DNA from: Anagrus nilaparvatae
Lineage: Eukaryota > Arthropoda > Insecta > Hymenoptera > Mymaridae
Reading direction: 5' to 3'
NCBI GenBank assembly: GCA_022575985.1
Contig: JAKSXM010000132.1
Coordinates: 6,944,001-7,008,000, forward strand
Length of the DNA: 64,000 nucleotides
The notes below the pieces were generated by a model. It worked only from the letters and a program-made list of their open reading frames with translations. It made no database searches and was not told where the DNA came from. The position numbers were made by a program, and so were the translations under genes. This document shows, piece after piece, positions 1 to 10,866 of this stretch. Numbering within the stretch: the first letter of the stretch is position 1; each line of letters begins with the position of its first letter.

Positions 1-544
1 GTTGACGGTGTTCGGGTGAATACAAGTTCATTTTAACATCTTAAAAGTCGGCTGCTCCGCAACTGCCCCAGCACAGGCTTCTCCTAGAAGCCTCTTGGGA
101 TACCCTACGTCAAATAACTCTAGGTGGATAGGCATGTAGGAAGTGTAGCAACGACTATACTTTTCAATATTAAACTATTTACAACCATTGAACATTACTC
201 ATGAGTTACTGCAGTAACGTCGTTGCCATTGGTGAAACTGTTGGAGTAGAAAGAAATAAGGGATAGAATATATGTAGGGAAGGTACGTATTTACTGAGAC
301 CAGGCAATTTTACATATTCCTTGATCCCACTACTTTTAAAGGGTATGGTTCACCCTGGATTAAGGACTGGTAATTTTTGAGGTATCATGCAACCAATTTC
401 GGTTAACAGTGGCGCGAAAAACCATTGGAGAAAAACGCCCACTTGCGCATGACATACGGAGAACGATTCGTAGTAGTTTCCACGACATTCGTCTCCTGGG
501 ATCTAGCAGCCCTCCATACAAATTTTATTTTTAATTTTTATTAA
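1..544. other. unclassified moderately GC-rich leader, no gene seen
   Basis: No supportable gene. This stretch is less AT-rich than most of the window and continues into the tRNA-like head at 545-627. It could be the body of that SINE or a fragment of a longer retroelement, but I recognise no protein motif on either strand. Confidence 0.3.
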
Positions 545-627
545 ATATAAAATCCATAGGTGGGATCGAACGCTCTTACCTTAGGTTACTAAGCAAGCGC
601 TTGATCCCACCAGACTACCGTCACCGT
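545..627 (-). repeat. tRNA-derived SINE head (relic)
   Basis: Read on the minus strand, this stretch has a D-arm/A-box-like start (GGTAGTCTGGTGGGATC), an anticodon-arm-like block, and a B-box/T-loop-like GCGTTCGATCCCACC. That is the arrangement of a Pol III promoter. It does not fold into a full cloverleaf with matching acceptor arms, and no anticodon can be assigned with confidence. A tRNA-derived SINE head is therefore more likely than a functional tRNA. The tail would run towards lower coordinates. Confidence 0.5.
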
Positions 628-837
628 TGATCAACAAAAAGTGTTTTGGATAATTTTTAAGGTTGCAACGTTTTATTGAAAAATGGCATAATACCCCATT
701 TTTGATAACATTGAGTCTTATTTTTCTATGCCCAGAAGGTCCTTGTGGAATAAATGGAGGGTAGCAGGAGTATTATTTTAAGCTATTAAAGTCAGACATG
801 ACTATTAGTATATTTACGGCTCGAATCCAGAAAAGTA

Positions 838-1022
838 AAGAATGCCCCAAATCGCACGTAGGTTACCTTCCGAGGCGAAGACAAGGATGGTAAACTGCGG
901 TTTAGGGCATTCTTTATTTATGGACAAGGGTCGTATAACATTTTTTTGTGTCTGTGGCGAGAAAACACGTCTTTGCCGGACGCAAAGCGTCTGGGAAATA
1001 CGCGCTTTCTCGACGCAGACCA
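838..1022. repeat. two adjacent hairpin-forming inverted repeats
   Basis: The first inverted repeat pairs AAGAATGCCCCAAATCGCA (from 838) with its near complement ending around 914 (GCGGTTTAGGGCATTCTT). The second spans about 946-1022: GTCTGTGGCGAGAAAACACG pairs with GCGCTTTCTCGACGCAGAC around a short GC-rich loop. The second resembles the palindrome at the right edge of the window, around 63893-63985, in sharing a core of the type GAAAACACGT / ACGTGCTTTC. A 78-codon open frame across this block reads through both hairpins, has no recognisable motif, and is treated as chance. Confidence 0.6.
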
Positions 1023-1233
1023 GAAAAGATTATAATTTAGTTTTTAGTTATAATTTAGTTTATAGTTATTTTCAGTAAACAAGAACAGTAACGATCAACT
1101 GTAGAGATTATTTGGGGTCGATTATTACAATTAATAAATTATTTAAATTTTTTTTGTAAAAAAAACTTATTTTTTATTTTACATTTCACTCGACATTTCA
1201 GAAAAGCAAGAAACCTCAGCATTTGAAAAAATA

Positions 1234-4200
1234 ATGAACAATCCATTTTTAGCCTTCTTTTGTATAGTTTTAAATATTGTATTAGGATCCAGTTTAGGTA
1301 ACGTTAAAAAATAAATACTTAATATTTGCAGTTTAATTAAAAATTTAATTTAAAATTAAAACTAGCATTTAAAAAAAATTTGTTATTTAATCTATTTTAG
1401 GTAAAAATATTATTAGAAACTCATCTTATAAAAATTCTAATAAACTCAGCAATAAAATTTGCAAAACTGAAGAATGCGTTATAGCTGGTAACAAAATCTT
1501 TAAATATATTCATATGTGCATTTCTAGGAGAAAGTATGTTTTATGAGGTGCCATGAGGGCAGTGTCTATACGAACAAACCATATTTCACGGCCACTGTCT
1601 CTAACGGTTGAGATTTCGACCGTTTTTAACAAAATTAAACCGTCTCTAACTAGAAAAATATAATATATGTTAATAAAAAGCCTACCGTTTTTAACCGTTC
1701 CATATAGTAAATAATAGTCGCTCTGCTGCACCGTTTCTAACCTTAGGAAAATAGTTGTACAAGTTTCTGCCGTTATGAACCGTATGAAAAGAACTTAATG
1801 CAGCGCCAGCCATTTTAAACCTTCTCATAGTAAATATTAGAGGCTTTGCCATTTCTAACCGTAAAAAAGTAGAAATGTATGTCTAAACCGATTCTATCCG
1901 TAAGAAAAGAGATATACAAGTTCCTAATTCCAAATTCTTCTCGGGTACCGTTTGAGATGGTTGGATTTTGTTAAAAACGGTTGAAATCCCAACCGTTAAA
2001 AACGTTTGCCGTGAAAGACGGTTTTTTCGGATAGACACTGCCCATCGCCAATTTCATATCATATTCACGTTTTTTTTTCATTCTATATAGGGTTTAAACT
2101 ACCAGAAAATCATTTATTTTTCTTCATTTTTAGTGCTCATAAAACGTTCTTTCTCGTAGAAATGCACATATACTCAAAAATAAAAAAATTTATTATTAAT
2201 TTAAATTTTTAGCTACCAATATTTTAAAAAACATGGATAAATCAATTGATCCCTGCGATGATTTTTATTCGTTTGCTTGCGGAAATTATATTAAGACGAC
2301 AGAAATTGCTGCCCACAAATCAGCTGAAAGTGTATTTTCTGAATTAAATGCTAAAATTCAAAGACTTTTAAAAATAGAATTTGAAAAAAACTCAACTGAA
2401 AAAGATATTAAGCCATTTCAGCTAGTTCGCAATTATTATCATTCTTGTATGAACAAAAGTAAGCAAAATTCATTAATTTATAATTTATCATTAATTGGAT
2501 TTAAAATAATATAGTTTAAAATTAATCTATATTTTTTAAGCTAATATCGATGAAAATAGTGAAAAAGAATTTTTGGAAATCCTTGAAAGACTTGGGGAAT
2601 GGCCAGTTTTAGAGGGTAATTCTTGGGATGAAGAATTATATCCTGAAATCAAAAAAGTTGTTCCTGCCTTCCTTCAAGAAGGTTTTTGGTTGAATGCATT
2701 TGTTAAGATAGAATTTGACATAGGCCCAAGAAATGTTACAAATCGTATTATTACCGTAAATTTACATTTTTTTTTAAAAAGCTCAAGAATTGCAGCTTAT
2801 GATTATCCACATGAAAAGATTAAGCTTATCAGTAAGCTTAATTTTGGGTGAGCTTACTTGTAAGATTTTTTAGATTAATTAAGCTTACTGGTAACCTTAA
2901 TCTTTTTACGAGGGTATACGTAATTTCAATAAATAATGATAATTTTAGTTGGATCAAGCTGATCTTGGCATACAACATAATTATCTTTCTAATGGTTTGG
3001 ATGACCCTGTTGTTAAAGCATATTATATTTATATGGTTGAGTTTGCAGTTAAATTAGGAGCAGATCGCAAAAGAGCCAAAATCGAGCTGTTAGATTCTCT
3101 TATTTTTGAAATTAAAATTGCAAAAGTTTGTGAATTTGATATTAATAAGTAGCATTCATTATCAATAAAAAAATAATTTAATTTTTTTTATTAGATTTCA
3201 CTGTAGATTAATTGAATGGATAAAAAACAAGAAAAGCTGCGTTAGAGAAATTAGAAAATATGGTGTCACACGTTGTCTCTCCAGACGAACTTTTGGATGA
3301 TGAGAAACTTTAAGAATATTATAGAAGTCTAGATTTTGACACCGACAGCTTTTTAAGATCTAATTTAAAAATTCAAAAGTTTTATCATTCTGATATGTTT
3401 CGAAAATTTAGAAAAGCAGTCAATTTAACCGAATGGGAGACGCACGTTACTTCTTCAGTGGTTGACGCATATAATATGCCTAAGCAAAACAGCATGAGTA
3501 AATAAATATTATTAACAGCAGTAATTTTATAATTATCCTTGTAAGAATTATCATTATCATTATGTTTATTCTACAGTGTTTCCAGCTAGCATATTACAAC
3601 GTTTATTTTTTGGTAACAAAAAACCTAAATATTGTAATTATGGAAGTATCGGATTTATAATTGGTCATGAGATCACTCATGGATTTGATAATAAAGGAAA
3701 TAAGTATGATAAATATGGAAATTTGGTCGAATGGTGGGAATAAGAAACCAACAACCTATACTTGGAAGGAGTTCAATTGACCAATATAGCAACTATTCGG
3801 AAAAGAGCGTTGGATTAAAAGTAAATTGGATAGAATTCATTTTTAAATATAGCGTAAATTTTCGTATTCACAATTATACTTTAAATAAAAAAATTATTTT
3901 TTTAGCTAAATCGTGTAAATACTCAATGTGAAAATATTGCTGACAACGGAGGTATTAAGGAATCTTATTTTGCATACAATGCATGGGAGGAAAAAAATGG
4001 CATTGAACCTCGACTACCAGGACTTAATTATACATCGCAACAAATGTTTTGGATTAGTGCAGCTAATACTTAATGTACAGTTTTTAGACCAAATGCACTA
4101 AAATCTTATATTTCTTCTCATATTCATAGTCCATCTCGAATTCGTGTCATTGGGATGCTGTCAAATATGCAAGAATTTTCTGATGATTTTAATTGTCCAT

Positions 4201-4244
4201 TAGGTTCAAAAATGAATCCTCTTAAAAAATGTACAGTATGGTGA
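1234..4244 (+). pseudogene. neprilysin-like M13 metallopeptidase pseudogene (upstream copy)
   Basis: Relic of a secreted M13 zinc peptidase, a tandem paralogue of the intact gene at 6133-9808. Recognisable exons are 1234-1297 (signal peptide), 1401-1487, 2213-2458 (PCDDFYSFACGNY), 2541-2755, 2949-3125, a joined remnant 3195-3497, 3577-3820 (HEITHGFD zinc motif) and 3906-4244 (ENIADNGG, then a C-terminal CTVW). Intron phases and positions match the intact copy. Damage is extensive. The equivalent of its exon 6 plus the following intron (about 550 bp in the paralogue) is deleted, leaving ATTTCACTG joined directly to the next exon. Stops lie at 3204, 3213, 3311, 3741 and 4071. A 1-bp loss occurs near 3219 and a 7-bp loss near 3778. 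The invariant NAYY region is also altered. A polyadenylation-like AATAAA lies at 4258. Splice sites remain mostly intact, so it may still be transcribed, but it cannot encode an active enzyme. Confidence 0.88.
1508..2172. mobile_element. foldback (MITE-like) element in intron 2 of the neprilysin pseudogene
   Basis: Outer arms (about 1508-1556 and 2135-2172) share ATATGTGCATTTCTA...GAGAAAG...GTTTTATGAG in inverted orientation. Inner arms of about 90 bp (1555-1650 and 1950-2044) share GGGCAGTGTCTAT...TTTCACGGC...ACCGTTTTTAACAAAAT. The right side carries about 85 bp between inner and outer arms that the left lacks. The centre contains several degenerate repeats of the type CCGTTTCTAACCG. There is no coding capacity. 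The paralogous intron of the intact gene (7306-7378) is only 73 bp, so this element arrived after the duplication or was lost there. Confidence 0.65.
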
Positions 4245-6132
4245 TTAATTGTGTTGTAATAAAGTGCATTAATTTTATGATTTATTTTATGGCAATTTTT
4301 ATTATTCATATTCTCATCTTGTAATAATTTCCTCTATGAATCACCAAGTAAAAATAAATATGAATACAAAATATATACTTTTCTCAAAATAAGGAAAGGT
4401 ATGATTTTAAGTTTTTATGAAAAAATTCTATGAAAAAGGGTTTAGTAAATAATTTAATATTACTCACGTGATATTAAAAAGTATATTTTTGCTGAATGCT
4501 GAGGGGCGTAGCCCTAAGTAATCGCATTCGACATAAAAAACTGTTTAATAACAAGTTTAGTAAGATATTTCGACGCTACTAGCGAATAAAATGCCAACTC
4601 AGAGGGGTGCAGGGGGGCCATGTTAATTTAAATGTGAGCTGGAGTAGTTTTCGGCTCCAAAATGGAGCATGCCAAACTGGCATTTTATTCGCTAGTAGCG
4701 TCGATTTTACATATAAAGTACACAAAAAAAATGCCTCGGTCAAAATTTAGTCTATTTTGCTCTAGATATGAAAAAAAAAACAGCAAAAAAATGCGTCTTT
4801 TTAACAGATTACATTAATTATCATGCATTTTCTCCATATCTAGCATACTTTACTGTTAAAAAAAGGGTTTTATTAAATTTAAAGCGCATATTTATTATTT
4901 TGAAATAGTCATAAATATTGAAATAATAAAAGCAAAACAAAAACATTGTCTTATTATTATTAAATTAAAATTTTTCTCACAATATTTAGAAAAAGATATT
5001 ATAAAATCTCTCCTAAAATTACCTCCTACCAAAGATTGTCTATTATGTTATAGTATTAGTGTACTGACAAGTCCCACTCCTTTTTTTGAAAATATGAATA
5101 AATAAAAACGATTTCATAGTTATATTTGAAAATGAGTTCATCTTAAGTTTTACTGTATACATTCTTAGAGAAAAGACGTTTCTGTGAATCAAGTCAAAAG
5201 GATAATAACTTTGATTTTACATACACAGAATACAATCAAATTTTATGGTTTTAACTGTGAATAAAAAAATTTTTATTTGTAAGTATAATAGAATAAGTAT
5301 TTCTACGTTTTTTTCTTCCTATAATTAACGAAAAAAACCCTTGGGTAGTTATTTATAATGTATAATTTTACTTAAGATTAGTCTTTAAACTTAGATTATT
5401 TTGTCCCTAGACTCCAATTATTCTAAGCCCCTAAATCAAAATTATTTCAACTTTCATTTGACCTCTAGATTTTCGAATCCACCAGATACCCCACCCTAAA
5501 TTTATTTATCAGATCTGATAAGAATCTAGTTATAATAAATTTTCGAAAACTTCCATAAAAAAATGAGGTATAATTTTACCTAAATACAAATAAAAACAAA
5601 GAATTTTGGATGATAGAACTGGCAACTAGCGGCCATTTTGTGAATTCCGCCAAATTTTTTTACTACTTTGTTTGCACCAGTGTTTCGGGAATTCTGCCTA
5701 AAATTATTCTAAAAAAGGAAATACAGTAAAATTTTCTGAAGAATTCCGAAAAAAATCTCTTGCTTTTCAATTATTTTATTTTTTAAAACTATTTTTATTA
5801 CTTTATTTGACTCATATTTAACTTAATAAAATTTTCATAATTGATAATTATAGTTCGAAGTCGGAAATTTAGAATATAAACTTTGTATGTATTTACGATT
5901 TTTTTTGTCACTTGCACTATGCGCACTTTAGATCATTTGATGATTAAAGTTGAATATAAATTAATATTTTTATAAACAGGTAACCAAGCTTCTTTGCTAA
6001 ACTTTGCGTACTTGAATAAAAAATATTTTATCATATAAAATAACTTTTCTTTTCAAGAGGATAATTATTTTTTATTTTAATTTTATAGGTAAACAAGTAA
6101 TATAATCTGTCTCGTTTTGGAATTAAATAAAA
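4245..6132. other. intergenic spacer between the two neprilysin copies
   Basis: AT-rich, with no supportable gene. It holds the perfect hairpin at 4571-4703 (listed separately) and, at 5395-5520, a diverged member of the dispersed 'TTATTCTAAGTCCCTAA' repeat family that recurs near 45.4 and 54.1 kb. The last 200 bp presumably hold the promoter and 5' leader of the intact neprilysin; I see no decisive core-promoter motif. Confidence 0.45.
4571..4703. repeat. perfect 26-bp inverted repeat (hairpin/MITE)
   Basis: Bases 4571-4596 (CGACGCTACTAGCGAATAAA followed by ATGCCA) are exactly complementary to 4678-4703. The loop is about 81 bp, with a poly-G-rich segment and a smaller hairpin (GGAGTAGTTTTCGGCTCC). 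Exact arms in such AT-rich DNA suggest a recently mobile or gene-converted element. No clear target duplication is seen. Confidence 0.8.
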
Positions 6133-9100
6133 ATGTATGGGCCAATTTCAGCACTAGTTTTAATAGCTTTTGGTAATTCTATTTTAGGACACAGTGTAGG
6201 TAAAGTATTATTTTAATAATATAAACAAATTTCATTATTGTTGATTATTTTTTTTTGCAAGGATTTACTGCGAAAACTCACTTTTTAATTTACTTAAATC
6301 AATTAATTTTTCAAAACGCGTCATTTATTTTTATAACATGTTTTTAACTAAAATTTAACTTTTATATGTCTTACCACATTCTTTTAAATACATCAACCTC
6401 CTCCTGAATACTTACGGTAATTAAAAGCTTAAAATTTTCATTAATTTCTAATTTAAAATTAAGGTAATTGTTAATAAAAAAAAGACTGAATCTTTATTTT
6501 GCGATGTGACCTATCAATGGTTTAAAAATTTTCTTTAGTATTTATTTTTTTCAAAATATTCACTATAAAAATTATTATCAAAGTATATTTGCTATCATGG
6601 TAATCAAATTTTTCTAGAAATTTTGTGATATTCTAAAATTTTTATCTCTTCTTTGTTAATACTAGTAATAGTACATTCTGAAACAGGTCTTAATGTTTAT
6701 TTTGGCAAATAGGGTGGATTATAGACCCGAATCGAGGCCCGACTGTAGTCCCATTTGGTAAAATAAATATTTTTGTAACTCGAGTTTCAGAATGTTTTTT
6801 TTCTACTTAGGGTAATTGACGGCCTATCGAAATTGGAATATAGTCATTGCCTGCTAGTCTCGCCGCTACTAGAAAAATGAATTTTTACAGTCTTCTTTTA
6901 ACAGAAAAAAAATCATATTTTTTGGTTGTTGGTGAATAACGTTTTTTTAACGATAAAAACAGTTATGATTAACATTAAATATTTTATTCTAAATTTTTAC
7001 CTAAAATGCAAAATTAGATACAAAATAAAATTCAATTAAATTAAATGCATTGGAAAATTAATTAAAATATTTATTAAAAAAAAAGGGGGAATCTGCAAGA
7101 TTTTTTTAGCAACTAAAATTCTATGACACATTTCTTTGCGAAAAATTGCAATTCAACAATATCAAAACTAATCGCAGGCTTAAAAAATTATTTTAATTCA
7201 TTATATTAATTAATTTAGATGATCATTGTGAAAACAAGTTACAAGAAAAAATTCCTAGAGTACTCTGCGATAATATTTGTGAAACGGAACAATGTGTTGA
7301 AACTGGTAAGAAAATGAAAAAAAATTTACAGTTTTATTTATTAAAATTCATGATATAAAAAACAATTTAAATTTGCAGCTGCGACAATATTAAAAAATAT
7401 GGATAAAACAGTTAATCCTTGCGATGATTTTTTTTTATTTGCTTGTGGAAATTACATAAAAACCACAGAAATCGCTGCCCATAAATCATCTGAAAGTGTA
7501 TTTTCTGAATTGTATAATAAAATTGATAGACTTTTAAGAATAGAATTTGAAAAAAAAACATCTGAAAATGATATCAAGCCATTTAAACTCACGCGCAAAT
7601 ATTATCAAATTTGTATGAACGAGAGTAAGTCAGTTAATTAAAGATAAGACTTTTAATTTTATTAATTTTACTAAAACTTGCGCAATTTTTTTTTTTAATT
7701 AAAGCTAACGTCGACAAAAATAGCGAAAAAGAGTTCATGGAAATTATTGAAAGACATGGTGGTTGGCCAGTTTTAAAAGGTGACTCTTGGGATGAAAAGT
7801 CTTTTAATTGGAAAAATGTTACACCTGGATTTCTCAAAGAAGGATATTGGCTAAATATCTTTGTCAACGTTGCTTTAAATGTGGATTCAAAAAATATTAC
7901 AAAGCGTATTATTACTGTAAGTAAATAAATCAATAGAAAAAATAAAATTTTTTAATTTTAAAAACCATTTATTTTAGTTGGATCAAGCAGATCTTGGCAT
8001 TTCCCATAATTATCTTTCTAAAGGATTAGATGATCCTATTGTCCAGTCCTATTATACTTATATGGTTGATTTAGCAGTAGCTTTAGGAGCTGATCGTGAA
8101 AAGGCCAAAAGAGAACTATTAGATTCCCTTAATCTTGAGATAGCAATTGCAAACGTTTGTATATTTTATATTATTAAGGAATTTAATTATCAATTCAAAA
8201 ACTCTAATAAAATCTTTCTCATTAGATTTCACTGCCCATGGAAAAAAGACGGAACCATGAAGACTTATATAATATGCTAAGGATTTCTGAAGTAGCTGAA
8301 CGTTATCCTGGAATTGATTGGATCGAATACATAAATAATATTTTGAAACCTAATTCAACCATTAATGATGATGAGTTCATTAACGTAGCAGTTTTAACTT
8401 ACTTGAATGATTTAAATGTGCTGTTAAAGTCAACACCAAAAAGAGTGTTGGCGAATTATGTTATGTGGAGAGTCACAAAAGATTCAGTTGATTTTCTAAG
8501 CGAAAGATTAAATGACATATCAGCAGTATTTTCAAAAGCCTTAACAGGTACTTCTGTAAAGGCTCCAAGGTGGAAAGATTGTGTTAATGAAGTTTCTTTG
8601 GGATTAAATCATGCTGTTAGTGCCATTTATGTCAGAAATCATTTTAGCGTGAGCGCAAAAAAATCTGCTGAAGAGTTGGTTATCAGTTTAAAGAATAGTT
8701 TTAAGAATATTTTGACTGAAGTTTGTAAAAATTTAATTTACAATGCATTGATTTTTAATTTGTTTTTAACTGAATTTTTTTTTATCAGATTGATTGGATG
8801 GATGAAAAAACAAGAATAGCAGCCTTAGAGAAACTAGAGAATATGGTGTCACACGTTGCTTTTCCAGATGAACTTTTAGATGATGAGAAACTAGAAGAAT
8901 ATTACAGAAATTTAGATTTTGATAATGAGAGTTTTTTAAAAACTCATTTAAAAATTAAGAAGTTTCATAACAATAAGTTAATTAGTAAATTTAGAAAGCC
9001 CATTAATGTAACAGACTGGGAAAACCACGTTTCTTCTTCAGCGGTTAATGCATATTATAATCCAAAAGAAAATAGCATGCGTAAGTATATATTATGAAGA

Positions 9101-9808
9101 AATTTAAGATATGAAGTTTTTTAAAAAAATTATTTTTTTATAGAATTTGTCGCCGGAATTTTACAAGGTATTTTCTTTGGTGATGAAAGGCCTAAGTACA
9201 CAAACTATGGAGGCATTGGATACGTCATTGGACATGAAATCACTCATGGTTTTGATGATCAAGGTAGCCAATATGATAAACACGGAAATTTAGCCGAATG
9301 GTGGGAAAAAGAAACAAAGAAAAAATACTTGGAACGAGCTCAATGCATAATTGACCAATATAGTAACTATACTGAACAGAGTGTAGGATTAAATGTAAAA
9401 TACTTTTTTTATATTATATACAGGGTTATAAAGTATTCATTTATCAAATAAGAAAATTAAATTTTTCAGTTAAAAGGCATAAACACTCAAGGTGAGAATA
9501 TTGCTGATAACGGAGGTATTAAAGAATCTTACTTTGCCTACAATGCTTGGGAAGCGAAAAATGGCATTGAACCTCGACTACCTGGGCTTTTTTATACATC
9601 AAAACAAATGTTTTGGATTAGTGCTGCAAATATTTGGTGTTCAGTTGCTAGACCAGAAGTAATGAAGTCTCTGATAGCTACTCATGTTCATAGTCCTCCT
9701 CAATTTCGCATTCTGGGACCAATGTCAAATATACCTGAATTTGCTAATGATTTCAATTGTTCATTAGGTTCTAAAATGAACCCTTTGAAAAAATGTACAG
9801 TTTGGTGA
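6133..9808 (+). CDS. neprilysin-like M13 zinc metallopeptidase, secreted
   Basis: Intact nine-exon gene: 6133-6199, 7219-7305, 7379-7624, 7705-7916, 7978-8154, 8226-8720, 8789-9080, 9144-9394, 9470-9808. Joined length is 2166 nt, giving 721 residues without an internal stop. The start MYGPISALVLIAFGNSILG is a signal peptide with no cytosolic anchor, so the product should be secreted; classical neprilysins are membrane-anchored. Visible M13 features: PCDDFFLFACGNY (about 65-77), NAYY substrate loop (515-518), HEITHGFD zinc site with catalytic Glu (556-563), ENIADNGG third zinc ligand Glu (618-625), HSPPQFR with the substrate-binding His and Arg (683-689), and C-terminal CTVW. The usual FPAGILQ after the NAYY loop reads FVAGILQ. 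M13 enzymes cleave small peptides on the amino side of hydrophobic residues. Introns after exons 5 and 6 use the uncommon donor GTTTGT. Secreted neprilysins are known in parasitoid venoms; that role here is only inferred. Confidence 0.93.
6673..6795. mobile_element. short palindromic MITE in neprilysin intron 1
   Basis: ACATTCTGAAAC at 6673 pairs with GTTTCAGAATGT ending at 6795. Similarity continues inward (TTTATTTTGGCAAAT / ATTTGGTAAAATAAA), and the centre is GC-richer. The element lies inside the 1.0-kb first intron of the intact neprilysin gene, which is much longer than its other introns. Confidence 0.65.
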
Positions 9809-9881
9809 ACAATTTAATTAAATATTAAATCTTTTATTTGTACTTTTTATTACAATTTTCGTTTGATTATATAACTATTCA

Positions 9882-9887
9882 AATAAA
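9882..9887 (+). promoter_or_regulatory. polyadenylation signal of the intact neprilysin gene
   Basis: Canonical AATAAA about 75 nt after the stop codon at 9806-9808, with further overlapping copies just downstream. It is the first strong signal after the stop. In such AT-rich DNA the hexamer is common, so the assignment rests on distance. Confidence 0.5.
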
Positions 9888-10602
9888 ATAAATATAAATT
9901 TTTACCATTATTTTTTTTTATTACCTATAAACTGTCAATGGATTTTGATGTGAGCCATAATGAGGAATGTAGGTTTAATTACCTTGTATTATGGAAAGAA
10001 TGGGGCTGGTACTAGAAAGAAGTATACTGGTAAAAACCAAATCTAGAAGAAAATGCCAAGTATATTATCCCTTAATAAAAAAAATTGGCACGAAAATCGT
10101 CTTATAATAGCAGTGAGACGAAAAAAGTTTTAATTTGGAATCGTTTCATAAATATTTCGCAAATGGATAAGTTTTCAAAGAAATCGTGTCCTGGATTTTT
10201 TTTTTACTGTTTCTAAGGCTCCATTTACAAACTCCGTAAAAGAGCAACGCAATGCGCAGAAACCAAAAATCATGTTTTGCGTTATGCTTGCGGTAGCAAC
10301 CCCATTTTATGATTGTAGAGTCCAAAAAAAAAAAAAATATTTGGTGTTTTTTGTATTTTTTTGTGACGAAAATTTTGGGAAAAATAATCAAAAAATTAAT
10401 TATCAGATTCGAGATATCGAATAAAAACCATACTTTCAAATATAAGTACTTTCGTGGAAATAAATGAGGTATTACATCCAAATTAAAAAAACTTATGACC
10501 GGTTTGTGTAACTACACAACCAACGAGCATGGAACATGTTCACTAATAACTAACACTGATAATAAAGTATCTATTCTGTTCATAATATCAATATTTATAT
10601 CC
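9888..10602. repeat. isolated satellite monomer and flanking dispersed repeat
   Basis: No gene. About 10330-10485 is one monomer of the satellite found as an array at 12.7-14.3 kb (TATCAGATTCGAGATATCGA, then ATAAGTACTTTCGTGGAAA and GAGGTATTACATCCAAA). It is followed by ACTTATGACCGGTTTGTGTA and GGAACATGTTCACT, which recur nearly unchanged at 50409-50460 beside the large hAT palindrome. The shared junction suggests satellite and flank travelled together as one repeat unit. Confidence 0.6.
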
Positions 10603-10866
10603 AAGTATTTCTGCACTAAAGTTCTTTAGAGACTTCTGCACCAATGGTCCCTAAGTACTTCTACACCAAAGGTCTTTAGGGACTTCTGCACCATAGGTCC
10701 CTAGGTACTTCTGAACCAATGCTCCCTAGGTACTTCTGCACCAAAGGTCTTTAGAGACTTCTGCACCCTAGGTACTTCTGCACCAAAGGTCTTTAGGGAC
10801 TTCTGCACCATAAGTCCCTAGGTACTTCTACAACAATGCTTCCTAAGTACTTCTGCACCAAAGGTT
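10603..10866. repeat. minisatellite, about 27-bp alternating unit
   Basis: About ten tandem copies of two alternating related units, one of the form ACTTCTGCACCAAAGGTCTT and the other ACTTCTGCACCATAGGTCCC, each about 26-28 bp. They are degenerate, with one shortened unit near 10765. There is no open frame across the array on either strand. Confidence 0.85.

Noticed and set aside
545..627. Functional tRNA gene
   Set aside because: A- and B-box-like segments are present, but acceptor arms do not pair and no clean anticodon loop is seen. A SINE head is more likely.
842..1078. 78-codon open frame with several Cys residues
   Set aside because: It reads through two hairpins and shares them with a repeat at the other end of the window. 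The Cys spacing fits no known zinc finger.
2233..3152. Calling the upstream neprilysin a functional gene from its several open exons
   Set aside because: Exons 3-5 are open, but a downstream exon is deleted and five in-frame stops follow, so the catalytic half cannot be made.
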